Assembly: GCA_029861675.1 (NCBI GenBank)
Contig: JAOTYV010000160.1
Coordinates: 1-10,594 of the forward strand
DNA from: Alphaproteobacteria bacterium
GTDB taxonomy: Bacteria; Pseudomonadota; Alphaproteobacteria; UBA8366
Reading direction: 5' to 3'
DNA: 10,594 bases
A program made the translations under genes and the position numbers. The stretch's first letter is position 1; every line of letters begins with the position of its first letter. Of the stretch, positions 5,565-10,594 are shown one piece after another. The notes beneath the pieces were generated by a model. It had not been told where the DNA came from, did no database searches, and was given only the letters and a program-made list of their open reading frames with translations.

Positions 5565-7714
5565 TGCCGGAGCTGCTGCTCGAAATACTGTCCGAAGAAA
5601 TTCCCGCACGCATGCAAGGCCGGGCGGCGGAGGATTTGCGCCGCCTAGTGGCCGAGGGATTGGACAAGGCGGGGCTGGAGAATGCCGGGGCGCGGTGCTA
5701 CGCCACACCGCGGCGGCTTGTGCTGGTTGTGGACGGCATCCCCGCCACGCAGCCGGATCTTCGCGAGGAACGGCGCGGCCCCCGAAACGATGCGCCGGAC
5801 AAGGCGATCCAAGGGTTCCTCGGCAGCGTCGGCCTCGACTCGATCGATCAGTGCGAACAACGCGAGACGCCGAAAGGCACATTTCTGTTCGCCGTGATCG
5901 AGCGGAAGGGGCAGGCGAGCGCTGATGTGCTAACGGCGGTGGTGACCGACGCAATCGCAAAGTTGTCGTGGCCGAAATCCATGCGTTGGGCGGATACCGG
6001 ATTTCGCTGGGTCCGGCCGCTTCACTCGGTGCTCGCGGTCTTCGATGGAAAAACCCTCGATGGCGCGATCGATCTTCAAGGCGGCAGTCTGGCGATGACC
6101 AACGCTACCGTCGGCCATCGGTTTCATGCGCCGGCGGCGATTACCGTAAAGTCATTCAAGCAATACCGGGACAAACTCGAAATGGCCAAGGTCGCCATTG
6201 ATCCGGACGCCCGGCGATTGCGCATCCAGGAAGGATTGAGCGCGCTCGCCGCCAAGGAAAGACTGACGGTACGCGAGGATCCGGGCTTGCTGGATGAGGT
6301 GAGCGGCCTCGTCGAATGGCCCATCGCGCTAATCGGCGAAATCGACGACGCCTTCATGGAAGTGCCCCATGAGGTTCTGACGTCGTCGATGCGGACGCAT
6401 CAGAAATATTTTTCGCTCCTCGATAAGGATGGTGCGCTGGCGCCGCGATTCGGCATGGTCGCCAATATCGAAACCGCGGATGGCGGCGCGCGCATCGTTG
6501 CGGGAAATGAACGGGTGCTGCGGGCACGCTTGGCGGACGCCAAGTTCTTTTGGGACCAGGATTGCAAGGCGAGCCTCGCCAGCCGGGTGCCGCAGCTCGA
6601 ACACATCGTGTTTCACGCCAAGCTGGGAACGCTCGACCACAAGGTGGACCGCCTGCAGGCGCTTGCGGTTTCGCTGGCGCCGCATGTGCCGGGCGCCGAC
6701 CGTGACCGGGTTGGGTCGGCGGCACGGCTCTGCAAGGCGGACCTTGTCACCGGAATGGTTGGCGAGTTCCCGGAATTGCAGGGAATCATGGGGCGCTACT
6801 ACGCCGTCAACGACGGCGAGCATCCCGAGGTTGCGACCGCGATCGCCCAGCACTATTCCCCGCTGGGTCCCAACGACCAATGTCCGACGGCGCCGGTATC
6901 GGTCTGTGTGGCGCTTGCGGACAAGATCGATACGCTGGCGGGATTTTTCGCGATCGACGAAAAGCCGACAGGCTCGCGCGATCCCTACGGCTTGCGCCGC
7001 GCCGCCCTGGGCGTAATCCGTCTAGTACGAGAGAACGATCTTCGGCTGTCCTTAGGAGATGTATTTCAAACAGCGATAATGGGTTACCTAAATCAGGACA
7101 ACGCCGCGGTGCGCGCCGGAATTGGGTCGGAAGCGACGGGTGACAGTGGTCAGGCCGTACAGGGGCGGCAATTGGGCGATCTGCTCGAATTCTTCGCCGA
7201 CCGGTTGAAGGTGAGCTTGCGGGACCATGGCGTGCGTCATGACCTGGTTTCCGCGATTTTCGCGGTCGACCGGCCCGGCGGTGGGATGGAAGACGATCTG
7301 GTTCGGCTCTTGGCGCGGGTGGAGGCGCTGGAGAAATTTCTGGGGGTGGACGATGGCGCCAATTTGCTGGTCGCCTATAAGCGGGCAGCGAATATCGTGA
7401 GGATCGAGGAAAAGAAGGACGAGACCGAATATAACGGCGGCGTGGACGAGACCGTCTTCGCCCAAGAAGAGGAAACGGCTCTTTTTTCGGCGCTTGAGAA
7501 AGTATCGGCATTGGCCAATGCATCGCTCGAAAAAGAGGATTTCTCGGCGGCGATGAGCTCGATGGCCGGGTTGCGAAAGCCGGTCGACGATTTCTTCGAG
7601 TGCGTCACCGTAAACGTCGACGACGGGGCGCTGCGCGAGAACAGATTGCGTTTGTTGTCGGCGATTGGTGAAACACTCCGGCATGCGGCGGATTTCTCGA
7701 AGATCGAGGGTTAA
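5564..7714 (+). CDS. glyS: Glycyl-tRNA synthetase beta subunit
   Basis: This 716-residue protein is the tRNA-binding subunit of the alpha2-beta2 glycyl-tRNA synthetase and works with the GlyQ encoded just upstream. Family marks are the start [17 protein letters not shown], the [12 protein letters not shown] block (His279 to Phe283), the HD-like region with [18 protein letters not shown] (about 390-407), [14 protein letters not shown] (from 473), and YKRAANI (from Tyr605) in the C-terminal DALR-type anticodon-binding part. It is a little longer than E. coli GlyS (689). ATG 5564 was chosen because AGGGG (5551-5555) lies 8 nt upstream and it overlaps the glyQ stop as TAATG; an in-frame upstream start at 5525 would lie inside glyQ. 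Codons for residues about 486-514 are unusually rich in rare A/T-ending types compared with the rest. Confidence 0.97.
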   Translation: MPELLLEILSEEIPARMQGRAAEDLRRLVAEGLDKAGLENAGARCYATPRRLVLVVDGIPATQPDLREERRGPRNDAPDKAIQGFLGSVGLDSIDQCEQRETPKGTFLFAVIERKGQASADVLTAVVTDAIAKLSWPKSMRWADTGFRWVRPLHSVLAVFDGKTLDGAIDLQGGSLAMTNATVGHRFHAPAAITVKSFKQYRDKLEMAKVAIDPDARRLRIQEGLSALAAKERLTVREDPGLLDEVSGLVEWPIALIGEIDDAFMEVPHEVLTSSMRTHQKYFSLLDKDGALAPRFGMVANIETADGGARIVAGNERVLRARLADAKFFWDQDCKASLASRVPQLEHIVFHAKLGTLDHKVDRLQALAVSLAPHVPGADRDRVGSAARLCKADLVTGMVGEFPELQGIMGRYYAVNDGEHPEVATAIAQHYSPLGPNDQCPTAPVSVCVALADKIDTLAGFFAIDEKPTGSRDPYGLRRAALGVIRLVRENDLRLSLGDVFQTAIMGYLNQDNAAVRAGIGSEATGDSGQAVQGRQLGDLLEFFADRLKVSLRDHGVRHDLVSAIFAVDRPGGGMEDDLVRLLARVEALEKFLGVDDGANLLVAYKRAANIVRIEEKKDETEYNGGVDETVFAQEEETALFSALEKVSALANASLEKEDFSAAMSSMAGLRKPVDDFFECVTVNVDDGALRENRLRLLSAIGETLRHAADFSKIEG

Positions 7715-7722
7715 TTTATATT

Positions 7723-10386
<2,664 letters not shown>

Positions 10387-10428
10387 GACAGCCTGCCTAG
10401 TCCGCTATTTTTTCCGGCCTGCTGCGTC

Positions 10429-10464
10429 GATCGGCCCTGGCGTTTCCGCCTGGGGCCTCTGATC
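10429..10464 (+). terminator. Possible terminator hairpin after ppdK
   Basis: About 40 nt after the ppdK stop the sequence forms an imperfect GC-rich stem. GGCCC-T-GGCG (10433-10442) pairs with CGCC-T-GGG-G-CC (10447-10457) around a TTTC loop, with one T/T mismatch and one bulged G. Outer GATC copies (10429-10432 and 10461-10464) can extend it across a 3-nt bulge. The downstream sequence is pyrimidine-rich but has no clean T-run. A T6 run at 10408-10413 lacks a stem in front of it. Confidence 0.4.
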
Positions 10465-10479
10465 GTGTCGTCCTTCTGA

Positions 10480-10594
10480 CTGTATTCGTCCTTATTTATG
10501 CAACCTGTGACCGATATCATAGGATATTTTTCTCTTTATGCGAATAATGCTAAATGCTTGATAATTCGAAGTAAATGCAATTTAAGACGAATTT
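10480..10594. other. AT-rich intergenic tail, no gene seen
   Basis: From about 10480 to the window end the composition shifts sharply to A/T. AATGC occurs at 10546, 10553 and 10574, and GATATC/GATAT is repeated near 10513-10526. A weak promoter-like pair, TTGATA (10558-10563) and TTTAAG (10581-10586) with a 17-nt spacer, could serve a plus-strand gene beyond the window. No open reading frame of useful length is present. Confidence 0.5.

Noticed and set aside
4653..5960. 435-codon minus-strand open frame opposite glyQ and the start of glyS
   Set aside because: Long antisense frames are common in GC-rich genes. Its product is Arg/Pro/Ala-rich without motifs, while the plus strand carries clear GlyQ and GlyS.
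6429..7016. 195-codon plus-strand open frame in another frame of glyS
   Set aside because: Product is almost only Arg, Ser, Pro and Trp, as expected from an out-of-frame read of GC-rich coding DNA.

Overview
The window looks like a piece of an alphaproteobacterial chromosome, most likely a Rhodospirillales-type lineage. This rests on GC-rich codon use, a glyQ-glyS-ppdK run with a small S49 peptidase just upstream, and a long-chain prenyl diphosphate synthase divergent from a DUF2007/TrmN6-type methyltransferase. The taxonomic call is inference from gene order and protein character; no database search was possible.

Layout. A tRNA-Pro(CGG) gene with encoded CCA lies at 21-97. A non-coding stretch with several hairpins follows, and then two minus-strand genes: an 8-strand-type outer-membrane beta-barrel protein (372-1064) and, upstream of it in its own transcription direction, an octaprenyl/decaprenyl diphosphate synthase (1300-2319). 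A divergent intergenic region at about 2320-2426 carries a good sigma70-like promoter for the synthase. Everything after it reads on the plus strand: a DUF2007-TrmN6 fusion methyltransferase (2427-3395), an S49 peptidase (3459-4334), a 76-residue membrane-anchored four-cysteine protein (4389-4619), glyQ (4686-5564), glyS (5564-7714) and ppdK (7723-10386). The window ends in a possible terminator and an AT-rich intergenic tail.

How the genes relate. GlyQ and GlyS are the alpha and beta subunits of the tetrameric glycyl-tRNA synthetase. Their reading frames overlap by one base (TAATG), which suggests translational coupling. ppdK begins 8 nt after glyS and is probably in the same transcript. A TTGACC-N17-TATGTT promoter candidate overlaps the end of the four-cysteine gene and would drive glyQ-glyS-ppdK. 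The prenyl synthase supplies the ubiquinone side chain. Translation (tRNA-Pro, tRNA modification, GlyRS) and central metabolism (quinone, PEP/pyruvate) dominate.

I see no mobile element, CRISPR array, phage gene or defence system, and no convincing new multi-gene system. The points most worth a second look are the in-frame DUF2007-TrmN6 fusion, a perfect 18-bp tandem duplication across its stop codon, the small membrane-anchored four-cysteine protein, a 13-bp perfect hairpin downstream of the tRNA, an inverted repeat centred on a promoter -10 box, and a patch of atypical codons inside glyS.
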